58,829 nt of DNA from Streptococcus merionis DSM 19192. Its GTDB lineage: Bacteria; Bacillota; Bacilli; Lactobacillales; Streptococcaceae. The position numbers were made by a program, and so were the translations under genes. Shown piece after piece: positions 30,003 through 39,256 of this stretch (position 1 is its first letter; each line of letters starts with the position of its first letter). Location of the stretch: contig NZ_KB904545.1 in assembly GCF_000380085.1 (NCBI RefSeq), positions 1-58,829 of the forward strand, written 5' to 3'. The notes under the pieces are model-generated. The model worked only from the letters and a program-made list of their open reading frames with translations, did not search any database and was not told the DNA's origin.

Positions 30003-30365
30003 TTAGGTACCTGGAAATCGGATTGGCGCTTTCTTAACTTCTTTTTGAGTCTTGTTCGCTTTTTTGACTTTCTTATTTAAGTTTTTGACAATAGCTGCGA
30101 CTCGCTCCTTTTCAGTTTTCTCCTTCTGATACTCAGCGACTTCTTGGACAGAAGGTTTTGCTAGAGTAATACTAATCCCTTGATTTGGCAATTCTACGAC
30201 ATCACCAATCCGAATTTTTTTTCCACGACGCTTTTCATCTTCACCGTTTAAAAGTACGGTCTCTTCTGCAAGAAAGCTCTTAATAGCACCCCCACTTTGG
30301 ATAATACCTAAATCTTTCAACAAAGCTTGCAGGGTAATGAATTCTTCAAATAATTTATAGTCCAT
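30003..30365 (-). CDS. yaaA: S4-domain protein YaaA
   Basis: Start taken at ATG 30365 (120 aa), which follows AAGGAG at the right distance; the longer frame from 30386 lacks this. An N-terminal S4-like RNA-binding domain (about 3-70) is followed by a Lys/Glu-rich tail (about 78-115) that is longer than in the Bacillus 71-aa YaaA. It is coupled to recF. Role unsettled; probably binds rRNA. Confidence 0.85.
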   Translation of the reverse strand: MDYKLFEEFITLQALLKDLGIIQSGGAIKSFLAEETVLLNGEDEKRRGKKIRIGDVVELPNQGISITLAKPSVQEVAEYQKEKTEKERVAAIVKNLNKKVKKANKTQKEVKKAPIRFPGT

Positions 30366-30605
30366 GATTTTCTCCTTAAGGTTCATTATAGCATAAAAAG
30401 AGAGACTGTTTGCTCAGGACAAGCGGATGGAGAGATTATTACTTTTTGTCAACGGATTTTCTGTTGCATTTGGATGAAAAGTTGCCATAGTTTTGGTAAA
30501 TGATGGAAACTAATCAAAAAGCGATAGCAAACATCACCTTTTGAAAATTTCAAGTGTTTAGCGTAGAATCTGCTCAAAAAATCAGCAAAATTAGCCAATA
30601 AAGGG

Positions 30606-30611
30606 TATAAT
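30606..30611 (+). promoter_or_regulatory. Promoter -10 upstream of the M16 pair
   Basis: TATAAT at 30606-30611 sits 35-40 bases before the first M16 ATG, with no clear -35. The divergent yaaA start is 240 bases away; that spacer is AT-rich and otherwise empty. Confidence 0.5.
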
Positions 30612-30645
30612 AGGATTTTAGAAAGACATGGAGAGTTGTGTGGTT

Positions 30646-31890
30646 ATGAAATTAGCTGAGGGTGTTCATCTTCATTTTATTGAGACCCAAAAATATAAAA
30701 CCCAGCGGATTAAGATGCGTTTTTCTGGGCCGTTGGATAAAAAGACTTTGGCTGGCCGTGTGATGACGGCTTATATCTTAGAGTCTGCCAATAAAGTTTA
30801 TCCAAATGCAAGGCTTTTTCGTCAAAAATTAGCTAGTCTTTATGGAGCAACCTTTGATACGACCATCAGCAAAAAAGGAGCTGTCCATATTCTAGATATT
30901 GATATTTCTTACTTAGCGCCGGCTTATATCGGGGGGCAGGATTTGACCTCAGAAATTCTCTCATTTTTAAAAGCAAGCCTTTTTCAGCCACTGACGAAAG
31001 CAGACAGTTTTGATGAGAAAATATTTTTGCTTGAGCAAGAGAATCTTGTAAACAATCTGGAAACAGAGACTGAGGATAATTTTTATCAGGCCAATCTCAG
31101 AATCAATCAGCTGTTTTACAAGTCAGAAGCATTGCAACTGCCTAGGCAAGCTACTGTAGAGCTTGTCAAAGCAGAGTCACCCCAGTCAACTTTTAGAGCT
31201 TTTCAAAGAATGTTGACACAGGATCGTATTGATGTTTTCTTTGTTGGTCAATTTGACACCGTTTCAGTAACATCGGAACTAGAAAATTTTAATTTACAGG
31301 ATCGTAAATCAAGATTGACATTCTTTATAGATCAAGGTTTTTCGAATATTACCCCTAGACAAATCGAGCAAAAAAAAGCTAACCAATCTATCTTACAACA
31401 GGCTTATTATGCACCAGCAGAGTATGGCAGTGAAGACTATTTTAGTTTGATAGTTCTGAATGGTTTGCTGGGCGGCTTTGCTCATTCTAAATTGTTTGTC
31501 AACGTTAGAGAAAAAGAAGGGTTGGCATACACAATAGGGAGTCAATTTGACAGTTTGACAGCTTGTTTGAAGGTATATGCTGGGATTGATAGAACGCACT
31601 TGAATCGAACAATGAAGTTAGTTCATCACCAACTTTTAGCTATCAAAAAGGGGCAATTTAGTCAAGTTGAATTAGATCAGACTAAATTAGCTTTATCAAA
31701 TAATGTGAGACTGTCAGAAGATCGACAAGTAAACTTGATTGAACAAGAATATGGCAGTAAGGTCTTGAGTAATGTTGAATTTTCAGTTGACAACTGGTTG
31801 ACAGGTATTGAAAGAGTTACTAAAGAGTCTGTGCAAAAAATTGCAGCAAGTGTTAAGCTACAGGCGCTTTACTTTATGGAGGGTAGATGA
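30646..31890 (+). CDS. M16-family protein without zinc motif (YmfF-like)
   Basis: Insulinase-fold protein of 414 aa from ATG 30646 (MKLAEGVHLHFIE); in-frame starts slightly upstream have no better support. The HxxEH metal motif of active M16 peptidases is absent, while the second-half Tyr-Arg substrate region (NVREKEGLAYTIGSQFD near 285) is kept. This fits the inactive half of an M16 heterodimer with the next gene, which overlaps by four bases. Confidence 0.85.
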   Translation: MKLAEGVHLHFIETQKYKTQRIKMRFSGPLDKKTLAGRVMTAYILESANKVYPNARLFRQKLASLYGATFDTTISKKGAVHILDIDISYLAPAYIGGQDLTSEILSFLKASLFQPLTKADSFDEKIFLLEQENLVNNLETETEDNFYQANLRINQLFYKSEALQLPRQATVELVKAESPQSTFRAFQRMLTQDRIDVFFVGQFDTVSVTSELENFNLQDRKSRLTFFIDQGFSNITPRQIEQKKANQSILQQAYYAPAEYGSEDYFSLIVLNGLLGGFAHSKLFVNVREKEGLAYTIGSQFDSLTACLKVYAGIDRTHLNRTMKLVHHQLLAIKKGQFSQVELDQTKLALSNNVRLSEDRQVNLIEQEYGSKVLSNVEFSVDNWLTGIERVTKESVQKIAASVKLQALYFMEGR

Positions 31891-33176
31891 TGACTTTGCA
31901 AGAAACAAAATACCCTAGATTAGGTGAAACAGCCTATCGTCAAACATTGGAGAATGGCTTAGAGGTTGTTTTGATACCAAAGACTGGATTTCAGGAAACG
32001 ATTGGACTGATTGCCAGTCGATTTGGTGCGTTAGACCTAGCTTTTAGACCTAAAAACCGTAAGCTCATACGTCAGTTTCCAGCAGGTATTGCCCATTTTT
32101 TAGAGCATAAACTATTTGAACTTCCAAATGGCGCAGATGCAATGACTATTTTTGCCCAATTGGGTTCTGAAGTGAATGCCTTTACAGGCTACAATCAAAC
32201 AGTTTACTATTTTTCGACAGCTAGTCAAGCGCTGAAAGCTCTTGAACTTTTGCAGCAGTTTACAAGTAAATTGAATATTACGGAAGAATCCATAAATCGT
32301 GAAAAGGCGATCATCACTCAAGAAATTAATATGTATCAGGATGATCCAGATTATCAGCTATATATGTCTGTTTTGGGGCAACTCTATCCTAACACGGCTT
32401 TAGCTCAAGATATCGCAGGTTCAGCTGAGTCTATTGTACAAATCACCTCAAAAGAACTTGTCATGAATTATGATATCTTTTACCAGCCATCCAATATGGT
32501 CTTGTTATTGATGGGCGATTTTGACATAGAAGAGGTTGCTACAAGTGTTGAGGCTTTCCAAAATGGGAGACGCCCACGAAAGAAAGTCCCTATTGAAAAG
32601 CAAGCAATGTCGTTGCAGCCGGTTCTAACATCATCGAGTATGGAATTTTCTGTTGCAGGACCTAAGTTGGCAGTTGGACTGAGGAGTCAATCAAACTTTA
32701 CAAACCTGTCAACGTTCAAGTACCGATTATCTATCAAGCTTTTGATGGCTATGATACTTGGGTGGACCTCATCCACCTATCAGGATTGGTACGACAAGGG
32801 AAAAATTGATGATTCCTTTCAGATGGAAATTGAAATCACACAGGCCTATCAATTTTTAATTTTAACCATGGATACTTCTGAACCCATGGCAATGTCTAAA
32901 CGCATTCGTCAGTTATTGCATCAATTTGAAAGCCTTGAAGATTTAAATGAAGCCCATTTGACTTTGGTGAAACAGGAAATGTATGGTGAATTTTTGAAAT
33001 CACTTAACCATTTGGAAAGTACTGCTATGCAATATGTAAATGCTTGGATTGATGAAGAAGATTTGTTTGAATTCCCAGAGATTTTGGATTCCATTTCTTT
33101 AGACGATATTTTAAGTGTTGGTCGTGATTTTATGGCAAAGTCTGAGATGACGGATTTTATCATTTTTCCTCAATGA
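31887..33176 (+). CDS. M16-family zinc peptidase (YmfH-like)
   Basis: 429-aa partner of the preceding gene. It carries the inverted zinc motif HFLEH near residue 71-75 with the downstream Glu of the family, so it should be the catalytic subunit. Its start ATG overlaps the upstream stop (ATGA). The pair precedes rodZ and pgsA, the same order as ymfF-ymfH-ymfM-pgsA in Bacillus subtilis. Substrate unknown; quality control of peptides is inferred from M16 relatives. Confidence 0.88.
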   Translation: MMTLQETKYPRLGETAYRQTLENGLEVVLIPKTGFQETIGLIASRFGALDLAFRPKNRKLIRQFPAGIAHFLEHKLFELPNGADAMTIFAQLGSEVNAFTGYNQTVYYFSTASQALKALELLQQFTSKLNITEESINREKAIITQEINMYQDDPDYQLYMSVLGQLYPNTALAQDIAGSAESIVQITSKELVMNYDIFYQPSNMVLLLMGDFDIEEVATSVEAFQNGRRPRKKVPIEKQAMSLQPVLTSSSMEFSVAGPKLAVGLRSQSNFTNLSTFKYRLSIKLLMAMILGWTSSTYQDWYDKGKIDDSFQMEIEITQAYQFLILTMDTSEPMAMSKRIRQLLHQFESLEDLNEAHLTLVKQEMYGEFLKSLNHLESTAMQYVNAWIDEEDLFEFPEILDSISLDDILSVGRDFMAKSEMTDFIIFPQ

Positions 33177-33327
33177 AATCTCGAAATTTAGTTGGTTTTT
33201 TGATAGAATAGTAAGATATATAGATTGTTCTGGTGGGTAGAGTGTCTTAGATGATGCAAACACTAGACTTTCATGGTATCTTGGACGTTTTAGGTTTTAC
33301 TTGAGATTTTCTTGGAAGGAGGAATAA

Positions 33328-34167
33328 ATGGCAGAGCTGACAATTGGTCAAGTTTTAAAAGCTGCTCGTGAGGATTTACAGATCAGTATTTCGGATGCTA
33401 ATCGCCACCTGAAAACGCATAGGCGCTATATCAGAGCACTAGAGAAAGACCAATTTGAAACTATTCCAGGAAATAATCAGGCTAGAAAGCTATTGGTTAG
33501 GTATGCTGAATTTCTAGAACTTGATGTTGAAATGATAATGGATGCTTTTGACTCACATAGCCGATTGAGAGTTTATGAAGTTGGGGCTGATAAACCAAGA
33601 TATGTCAGGTCAAAATTAGGTCGTTCAGGTCAGTCGCATTGGGGAGATGTTCTACTGATTCTACTTTCTTTAGTTATTCTCAGCTTTATAGGATATACTG
33701 TTTGGAGTTACCAACAAAGTGACGAACAGACAAGCATAGTTGACAATGAGCCAACTTTAACAGAGCCAACTGTGTCTGAGGTAGTCGAAAGCAAAACTGA
33801 TGAGGCATCTCAATTTCCAACAGAAACAAGTGAAACGCAAGACACTCAATCGTTAGACATTACCTTGACACCAACTGTAAACCCTACGACTATCACTGTA
33901 AATCAGGCACCTGATAAGATTGAGTTGACACTTTCTGTCAAAGATTCAGAAAGTTGGGTAGCAGTTTCTAACACAGAGTTAGCAAGTGGAATAACTCTGT
34001 CTGCTGAGGAACAGACAGCAACCGTTTTAATTGACAAGATGTTGACGCCTTCTGTCATTCTTTCTATAGGTGTCGTCAAGGGTTTAAAGTTGACAATAAA
34101 TGGGCAGAATATCGATTTGTCATCTATAACTGTTCAACCGACTGCACTGACTCTTTACTTTAACTAG
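33328..34167 (+). CDS. rodZ: RodZ-like cell-shape protein
   Basis: Bitopic protein, 279 aa: an N-terminal helix-turn-helix of RodZ type (about 5-75), a basic patch, one membrane helix (107-126), a Thr/Glu-rich linker (about 130-185) and a C-terminal beta domain (DUF4115, about 195-277). RodZ connects the cytosolic division/elongation machinery to peptidoglycan synthesis. Upstream lie 150 bases with no clear promoter. pgsA follows after nine bases. Confidence 0.85.
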   Translation: MAELTIGQVLKAAREDLQISISDANRHLKTHRRYIRALEKDQFETIPGNNQARKLLVRYAEFLELDVEMIMDAFDSHSRLRVYEVGADKPRYVRSKLGRSGQSHWGDVLLILLSLVILSFIGYTVWSYQQSDEQTSIVDNEPTLTEPTVSEVVESKTDEASQFPTETSETQDTQSLDITLTPTVNPTTITVNQAPDKIELTLSVKDSESWVAVSNTELASGITLSAEEQTATVLIDKMLTPSVILSIGVVKGLKLTINGQNIDLSSITVQPTALTLYFN

Positions 34168-34176
34168 AGGTGAAAA

Positions 34177-34731
34177 ATGTTTGAAAAATACACAACTAAA
34201 GAAAACTTTCCCAATTTTTTAACGGTTATCAGGATTATCATGATTCCGATTTTTCTTCTAATTTTAAGTGTTTCGGATAGCTTATGGGCACATGTGATCG
34301 CAGGGATTATTTTTGCGGTGGCTAGCTTTACCGATTATTTGGATGGCTACTTGGCTCGAAAATGGGGTGTCGTGACTAATTTTGGTAAGTTTGCGGATCC
34401 GTTGGCTGATAAGATGCTCGTTATGTCGGCCTTTATCATGCTAGTGGAGCTAGGATTTGTTCCGGGCTGGGTAGCTTCTCTCATCATCTGTCGCGAATTG
34501 GCTGTAACTGGCTTACGCTTGCTTCTGGTAGAGCAAGGTGGTGAGGTTCTTGCGGCTGCTATGCCAGGCAAGATTAAAACCTTTACGCAGATGTTTGCTA
34601 TTATCTTCCTGCTCTTTCACTGGAGTTTGCTGGGGCAAATTTTCCTCTATGTTGCGCTCTTTTTTACCCTCTATTCGGGCTATGATTATTTCAAGGGTGC
34701 TAGTTTCTTGTTTAAGGATACCTTTAAGTAA
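34177..34731 (+). CDS. pgsA: CDP-diacylglycerol-glycerol-3-phosphate 3-phosphatidyltransferase
   Basis: Makes phosphatidylglycerol phosphate, entry to phosphatidylglycerol. It is a membrane protein of 184 aa with the CDP-alcohol phosphotransferase motif DYLDGYLARKWG followed by GKFADPLADK (about 54-80), containing all four Asp. Its stop overlaps the ecfA1 start (TAATG). Confidence 0.95.
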   Translation: MFEKYTTKENFPNFLTVIRIIMIPIFLLILSVSDSLWAHVIAGIIFAVASFTDYLDGYLARKWGVVTNFGKFADPLADKMLVMSAFIMLVELGFVPGWVASLIICRELAVTGLRLLLVEQGGEVLAAAMPGKIKTFTQMFAIIFLLFHWSLLGQIFLYVALFFTLYSGYDYFKGASFLFKDTFK

Positions 34732-35564
34732 TGGCTATTATTGAAGTAAAAAATTTGACTTTCAAGTACGATCAAGACAGCGATCATTACACGCTTAAAG
34801 ACGTCTCGTTTCACGTGAAACAGGGTGAGTGGCTCTCCATTATTGGGCACAATGGATCTGGAAAATCAACCACCGTCCGCTTGATTGACGGGCTATTAGA
34901 AGCTGAATCAGGTGAGATTTACATTTTAGGAGATTTATTAACACCTGAAAATGTTTGGGAAAAACGGCATCAAATCGGTATGGTTTTTCAAAATCCAGAT
35001 AACCAATTTGTGGGTGCAACGGTTGAGGACGATGTTGCCTTTGGTCTGGAGAATCAGGGCATTCCTTTACAAGAAATGAAGGATCGTGTCAACCAAGCTC
35101 TTGAATTGGTTGGTATGAGTGACTTTAAACAAAGGGAACCTGCTCGATTGTCAGGTGGTCAGAAGCAGCGTGTTGCTATTGCAGGGGTTGTGGCTCTTAG
35201 ACCTAAAATCATTATTTTGGACGAAGCGACATCGATGCTTGATCCAGAAGGAAGACTTGCCTTAATTGAAACAGTCAAACGGATCAAGGAACAATATGGT
35301 ATAACAGTGATATCAATCACACATGATTTAGATGAAGTTGCCTTGAGTGATCGTGTTTTAGTCATGAAAAAGGGACAGGTTGAATCAAGTAGTGTTCCTA
35401 GCAAACTTTTTGCTCGTAAGGATTTACAACTATTGGGCCTTGACTTTCCCTTTACTCAGCATTTAAAAGACTCATTAAACCAAGCTGGTTTTGAATTACC
35501 AGATACTTACTTTAGCGAAAAGGAATTACAAGAGAAATTATGGGAATCCATCTCCAAAATGTAA
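34731..35564 (+). CDS. ecfA1: ECF transporter ATPase A1
   Basis: One of two ATPases energising energy-coupling-factor importers for vitamins and metals. 277 aa: Walker [10 protein letters not shown] near 39-47, Q-loop [12 protein letters not shown], signature LSGGQKQR near 139, Walker [13 protein letters not shown]. It starts inside the pgsA stop and overlaps ecfA2 by 25 bases. Codons 26-31 contain a near-perfect parS palindrome. S components must be encoded elsewhere. Confidence 0.95.
   Translation: MAIIEVKNLTFKYDQDSDHYTLKDVSFHVKQGEWLSIIGHNGSGKSTTVRLIDGLLEAESGEIYILGDLLTPENVWEKRHQIGMVFQNPDNQFVGATVEDDVAFGLENQGIPLQEMKDRVNQALELVGMSDFKQREPARLSGGQKQRVAIAGVVALRPKIIILDEATSMLDPEGRLALIETVKRIKEQYGITVISITHDLDEVALSDRVLVMKKGQVESSSVPSKLFARKDLQLLGLDFPFTQHLKDSLNQAGFELPDTYFSEKELQEKLWESISKM
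34807..34822. promoter_or_regulatory. parS site inside ecfA1
   Basis: CGTTTCACGTGAAACA matches the ParB site TGTTTCACGTGAAACA at 15 of 16 positions; only the first base differs, and the 14-base core GTTTCACGTGAAAC is intact. It lies 17 kb from parB, in the expected origin-proximal zone. Confidence 0.85.
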
Positions 35565-36382
35565 GCTATACCTATCAAGCGGACACACCTTTTGAAGGGC
35601 GTGCGCTTTTTGATGTCGATTTAAGCATTGAAGATGGTTCTTATACAGCTTTGATTGGGCACACTGGCAGTGGCAAATCAACAATATTGCAACTGATGAA
35701 CGGCTTGATTAAGCCAACCAGTGGACAGGTGCATATTGATAATTTTGTGATTACACCAGATTCGGTGGACAAGGACATTAAGCAAGTTCGTAAAAAGGTT
35801 GGTCTTGTTTTTCAATTTGCGGAAAGCCAGGTTTTTGATGAAACAGTTTTAAAGGATGTCGCTTTTGGTCCACAAAATTTTGGCGTTTCAAAGGAAGAGG
35901 CTGAGCGAATAGCTCATGAAAAACTGGCTATTGTTGGTATTTCGGAGGAACTCTTTGAGCGTAGCCCATTTGAACTCTCAGGTGGTCAAATGCGTCGGGT
36001 AGCCATTGCGGGTATTTTGGCTATGGAGCCTCAAATATTAATTTTGGATGAGCCTACAGCAGGATTGGATCCAGCGGGTCGAAGAGAGTTGATGGCTATT
36101 TTTAAAAGATTACATGAGGATGGTCTGACGATTGTTTTGGTGACCCATTTGATGGACGATGTGGCAAATTTTGCAGACAAAGTTTATGTGATGGCTAAAG
36201 GTCAATTGGTTCAATCGGGCTCTCCAAGTGATGTTTTTCAAGATGTCGATTTTATGGACAGCATTCAGTTAGGTGTTCCGAAAGTGACGAAATTTGCTCT
36301 AGGTCTTGCTAAATTAGGGCATCATTTTGCTCGCTTGCCAATAACGATCTCAGAATTAACGGAGGCCTTGACACATGGATAA
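35540..36382 (+). CDS. ecfA2: ECF transporter ATPase A2
   Basis: Second ECF ATPase, 280 aa: Walker [10 protein letters not shown] (about 40-48), Q-loop [11 protein letters not shown], signature LSGGQMRR near 144 and Walker [13 protein letters not shown]. It overlaps ecfA1 by 25 and ecfT by 8 bases, so the three subunits are translationally coupled. Confidence 0.95.
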   Translation: MGIHLQNVSYTYQADTPFEGRALFDVDLSIEDGSYTALIGHTGSGKSTILQLMNGLIKPTSGQVHIDNFVITPDSVDKDIKQVRKKVGLVFQFAESQVFDETVLKDVAFGPQNFGVSKEEAERIAHEKLAIVGISEELFERSPFELSGGQMRRVAIAGILAMEPQILILDEPTAGLDPAGRRELMAIFKRLHEDGLTIVLVTHLMDDVANFADKVYVMAKGQLVQSGSPSDVFQDVDFMDSIQLGVPKVTKFALGLAKLGHHFARLPITISELTEALTHG

Positions 36383-37169
36383 ATTGATTTTAGGCCGCTA
36401 TATTCCTGGGAACTCCCTCATTCATCGACTGGATCCACGCGCTAAACTCTTAGCTATGATGATTTTTATTGGTATTATCTTTTGGGCAAATAATCTGTGG
36501 ACCAATCTTATTGTCTTTACCTTTGTGTTTAGTCTAGTTTTTCTTTCAAAAATCAAGTTATCATACTTTCTTAATGGGTTAAAACCAATGATCGGATTGA
36601 TTCTCTTTACGACGCTCTTTCAGGTCTTTTTTACCAAGGGTGGGGAGATTTATTGGTCTTTCTGGATTTTTCAAATAACCAGTTTTGGCATTAAACAAGC
36701 AGGGATTATTCTGACACGCTTTATCCTGATTATTTTCTTTTCAACTTTACTGACATTGACAACAATGCCACTTAGCCTTGCAGATGCAGTGGAGTCGCTT
36801 TTAAAGCCTTTAGCATTTTTTAAAGTTCCTGTGCATGAGCTGGGTCTTATGCTTTCGATGAGCCTAAGATTTGTTCCGACACTAATGGATGATACACAAC
36901 GCATTATGAACGCACAGAGGGCGCGTGGGGTAGATTTTAATGAAGGAAATTTGATTCAAAAAGTTAAAGCGATTATTCCTATTTTGATTCCTCTGTTTGC
37001 TTCGTCCTTCAAACGTGCGGATGGCTTAGCGATTGCTATGGAAGCGAGAGGTTATCAAGGGGGAGAGGGAAGAACTAAATACCGCCAACTTTCATGGAAA
37101 TTGACAGATAGCTTGACAATAGTAACAATGGTTTTGATAGGATTGACACTCTATTTACTAAAATATTGA
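36375..37169 (+). CDS. ecfT: ECF transporter transmembrane subunit T
   Basis: Scaffold membrane protein linking the two ATPases to exchangeable substrate-binding S components. The 264 residues include five to six membrane segments and two short coupling motifs RARGVDF (near 178) and EARGYQG (near 223). It is last in the ecfA1-A2-T set. Confidence 0.95.
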   Translation: MDKLILGRYIPGNSLIHRLDPRAKLLAMMIFIGIIFWANNLWTNLIVFTFVFSLVFLSKIKLSYFLNGLKPMIGLILFTTLFQVFFTKGGEIYWSFWIFQITSFGIKQAGIILTRFILIIFFSTLLTLTTMPLSLADAVESLLKPLAFFKVPVHELGLMLSMSLRFVPTLMDDTQRIMNAQRARGVDFNEGNLIQKVKAIIPILIPLFASSFKRADGLAIAMEARGYQGGEGRTKYRQLSWKLTDSLTIVTMVLIGLTLYLLKY

Positions 37170-37256
37170 CAGCAATGTCAATGGGAAGCATGAAAGTGCC
37201 TAAAAAAGTGTATTCTTCGTTAAATCAATATGTAAACGTAATTTTAGTAACAGAGA

Positions 37257-37289
37257 TGTTACCTAATCGTAACAATTAATGTGTATGAT
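37257..37289 (+). promoter_or_regulatory. WalR/VicR-like box and -10 of the LysM gene
   Basis: TGTTAC-CTAAT-CGTAAC (37257-37273) resembles the WalR/VicR pattern of two TGTWAH hexamers spaced by five bases, with one mismatch. It sits in the -35 area of a TATGAT -10 (37284-37289). WalRK controls cell-wall hydrolases in streptococci, which fits the downstream gene. Confidence 0.5.
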
Positions 37290-37322
37290 AAAATGGTGAA
37301 AATAAAAAAATAGGAGCATATC

Positions 37323-38003
37323 ATGCACTTTTTAAAAGATTTCAGTCTTAAGACTGCTTTGATCGGTTTGGCAGCATTTGCCGCACTGTTCACAACTTCA
37401 TCAGCTCAGGCGGATGAAAAAGACAATACTTCAAAAAAAGAAGACGAAAAAACTTATACAGTAAAAGCTGGTGACACTTTGTCACAAATTGCTAAAGATC
37501 ACAATCGGGAACTTGACTATCTCATTGCTCTTAATGAGATAAAAAATTCGGATCATATTGATGTCGGTCAGGAGATAAAGTTGGGAGATGGTGAGAAATT
37601 ATCAGAAGGTAAGACGCTTCCTAGAGTAAAAGCAGTGTATACTGTCCAAGCTTCTTCTACAAGTGCAACAACAGTCTCATCATTTGTTTCCACTGCAACA
37701 CCTACTTATTACACACCTGCTTCAGCTAGTGGAGGTGTAGTTCTGTCAAATGGTAATACAACAGGTGCTACTGGAGCATATGCAGCTCAACAAATGGCTG
37801 CTGCCACTGGTGTTCCTGCATCAACTTGGGAGCATATTATTGCTCGTGAGTCTAATGGTCAAGTAGATGCTTATAATTCTTCAGGAGCTTCAGGCCTTTT
37901 CCAAACAATGCCAGGTTGGGGATCTACAGCTACTGTTGAGGATCAAATCCAGTCTGCTCTGAATGCTTACAATGCACAAGGTTTGTCGGCTTGGGGTTAC
38001 TAG
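37323..38003 (+). CDS. Secreted LysM protein with lysozyme-like C-terminus
   Basis: 226 aa. A signal peptide with hydrophobic core at about 13-27 and likely cleavage after AQA (about 30) is followed by a Lys/Glu-rich stretch, one LysM domain (about 44-88), a Ser/Thr/Ala-rich linker, and a C-terminal domain (about 155-226) with [21 protein letters not shown], the Glu of a transglycosylase/Apf-like fold. It should bind and perhaps cleave peptidoglycan. It has its own promoter and a strong terminator. Confidence 0.85.
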   Translation: MHFLKDFSLKTALIGLAAFAALFTTSSAQADEKDNTSKKEDEKTYTVKAGDTLSQIAKDHNRELDYLIALNEIKNSDHIDVGQEIKLGDGEKLSEGKTLPRVKAVYTVQASSTSATTVSSFVSTATPTYYTPASASGGVVLSNGNTTGATGAYAAQQMAAATGVPASTWEHIIARESNGQVDAYNSSGASGLFQTMPGWGSTATVEDQIQSALNAYNAQGLSAWGY

Positions 38004-38027
38004 GACTCGAAACTGTCTATTAAATCA

Positions 38028-38067
38028 ATAAAAAGCGTTGAGACTTTAAAGAGTTTCAACGCTTTTT
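38028..38067. terminator. Bidirectional terminator
   Basis: AAAAAGCGTTGA pairs with TCAACGCTTTTT, giving A-runs and T-runs on both sides. It ends the LysM gene on the plus strand and overlaps the stop codon of the HAD gene on the minus strand. Confidence 0.9.
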
Positions 38068-38675
38068 ATAATATCTAGAGGGGCATCTATTAGCAAATCT
38101 GCTCCGCTTTTTAGCAACTGATTGGCAGATCCGAACCCCCAAGTAACGCCAATTGTTTTGGTTCCGACTGACTTCCCACCAATCATATCATAATGAGTGT
38201 CTCCAATCATGATGGCTCGTTTTGGTGAAATCTGACAGGTCTTCATTCCACGGGTTAAGATATCTGCTTTATGGTCATTGTTAAGCGAACCAAAAATTGC
38301 TGTAAATTTATTGTCAATCTTAAAATCACTGAGCATCTGTATAGCCATTGGTTCATGTTTAGAGGTTGCAACATAAAGTCGGTGCCCTTCGTTTGCAAGG
38401 TAGTCAAGCATTTCTAATATGCCATCGTAGAGTTTCGCTTGAGTTATCCCGAAATTTTTATAGTATACCCGATAAGCGGCAACAGCTGTCTCAACAAATG
38501 TCTCATCTCCGAAATGAGAAAAACTTGCCTCAAGAGGTGGTCCAATAAAGGTTTTTAGTACTTCGAGACTTGGAACTTCCATCTTAAGCTCTGTAAAGGT
38601 TTGTGTAAAGCTATTAATAATTCCCTCGGAACTGTCAACCAAGGTCCCATCGAGGTCAAAGAAGAGGTGTTTCAT
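38046..38675 (-). CDS. HAD-superfamily phosphatase
   Basis: Start at ATG 38675 (209 aa, MKHLFFDLDGTLVDS), seven bases after AGGAG; the longer frame to 38738 lies within the preceding gene. The catalytic DxDGT motif is residues 7-11, with motif II Thr/Ser around 105, and motif III/IV GDTHYDMIGG near 165. It is PGP-like with a small alpha-helical cap. It overlaps the histidine phosphatase gene by 20 bases at the end of the serine dehydratase operon. Substrate unknown. Confidence 0.88.
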   Translation of the reverse strand: MKHLFFDLDGTLVDSSEGIINSFTQTFTELKMEVPSLEVLKTFIGPPLEASFSHFGDETFVETAVAAYRVYYKNFGITQAKLYDGILEMLDYLANEGHRLYVATSKHEPMAIQMLSDFKIDNKFTAIFGSLNNDHKADILTRGMKTCQISPKRAIMIGDTHYDMIGGKSVGTKTIGVTWGFGSANQLLKSGADLLIDAPLDIIKSVETL

Positions 38676-39252
38676 GGATTGTCTCCTGTAAAATATCGTA
38701 TAAAGTAATGGATTGGCAAGAGTTGGCGACGAAATCAAATCGAACGATGAATGGAAAGAGATGCTTGATCTGTTGAAATTGCTCTAATTGAAAGTTTGAT
38801 TGGTAGTGATTGACAATGGTTGACAGGGCTGTTCCATGACTGGCAACGATTAGATTTTGACCAGGATGCTTTGAGATAATAGCCTCTAAGGCTCGAATGT
38901 TTCTCTCTTGAACTTGATTTAAACTTTCTCCATCTGACAAGCGATAGGAAAAATCTTCCCACTGTTTTTTGGCAAAAGCATTGAAATCCTCAATCCAAAC
39001 ACTGTCAATCTTGCGTTCTCGGAAGTCCTGTTCGATTTGTAAAGGGAGATCAAGTTTATCTGCTAAATCTTTGACCGTATCAACAGCCCTTTTGTAAGGA
39101 CTGGAGTAAACCTTGTCAATCTTTTTGTCAAGAAAGAAGTGCGTTACTTTTAGACTGTCTTTCATTCCCTTTTCAGTCAGTTCGCGATTGAAATCGTCAT
39201 GATTTCGATAATTAGGCTCTGCATGGCGGACGAAATAAATAGTTGTTTTCAT
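38656..39252 (-). CDS. Histidine phosphatase (phosphoglycerate mutase-like)
   Basis: 198 aa from ATG 39252, five bases before which the sdaAA stop lies. The phospho-acceptor RHAE motif is at about 9-12 and the second catalytic His at SHGTALS near 142. Such small branch-2-like proteins are usually phosphatases rather than glycolytic mutases. The frame continues 50 codons upstream inside sdaAA, which is a shadow. Confidence 0.85.
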   Translation of the reverse strand: MKTTIYFVRHAEPNYRNHDDFNRELTEKGMKDSLKVTHFFLDKKIDKVYSSPYKRAVDTVKDLADKLDLPLQIEQDFRERKIDSVWIEDFNAFAKKQWEDFSYRLSDGESLNQVQERNIRALEAIISKHPGQNLIVASHGTALSTIVNHYQSNFQLEQFQQIKHLFPFIVRFDFVANSCQSITLYDILQETIHETPLL

Positions 39253-39256
39253 AAAG

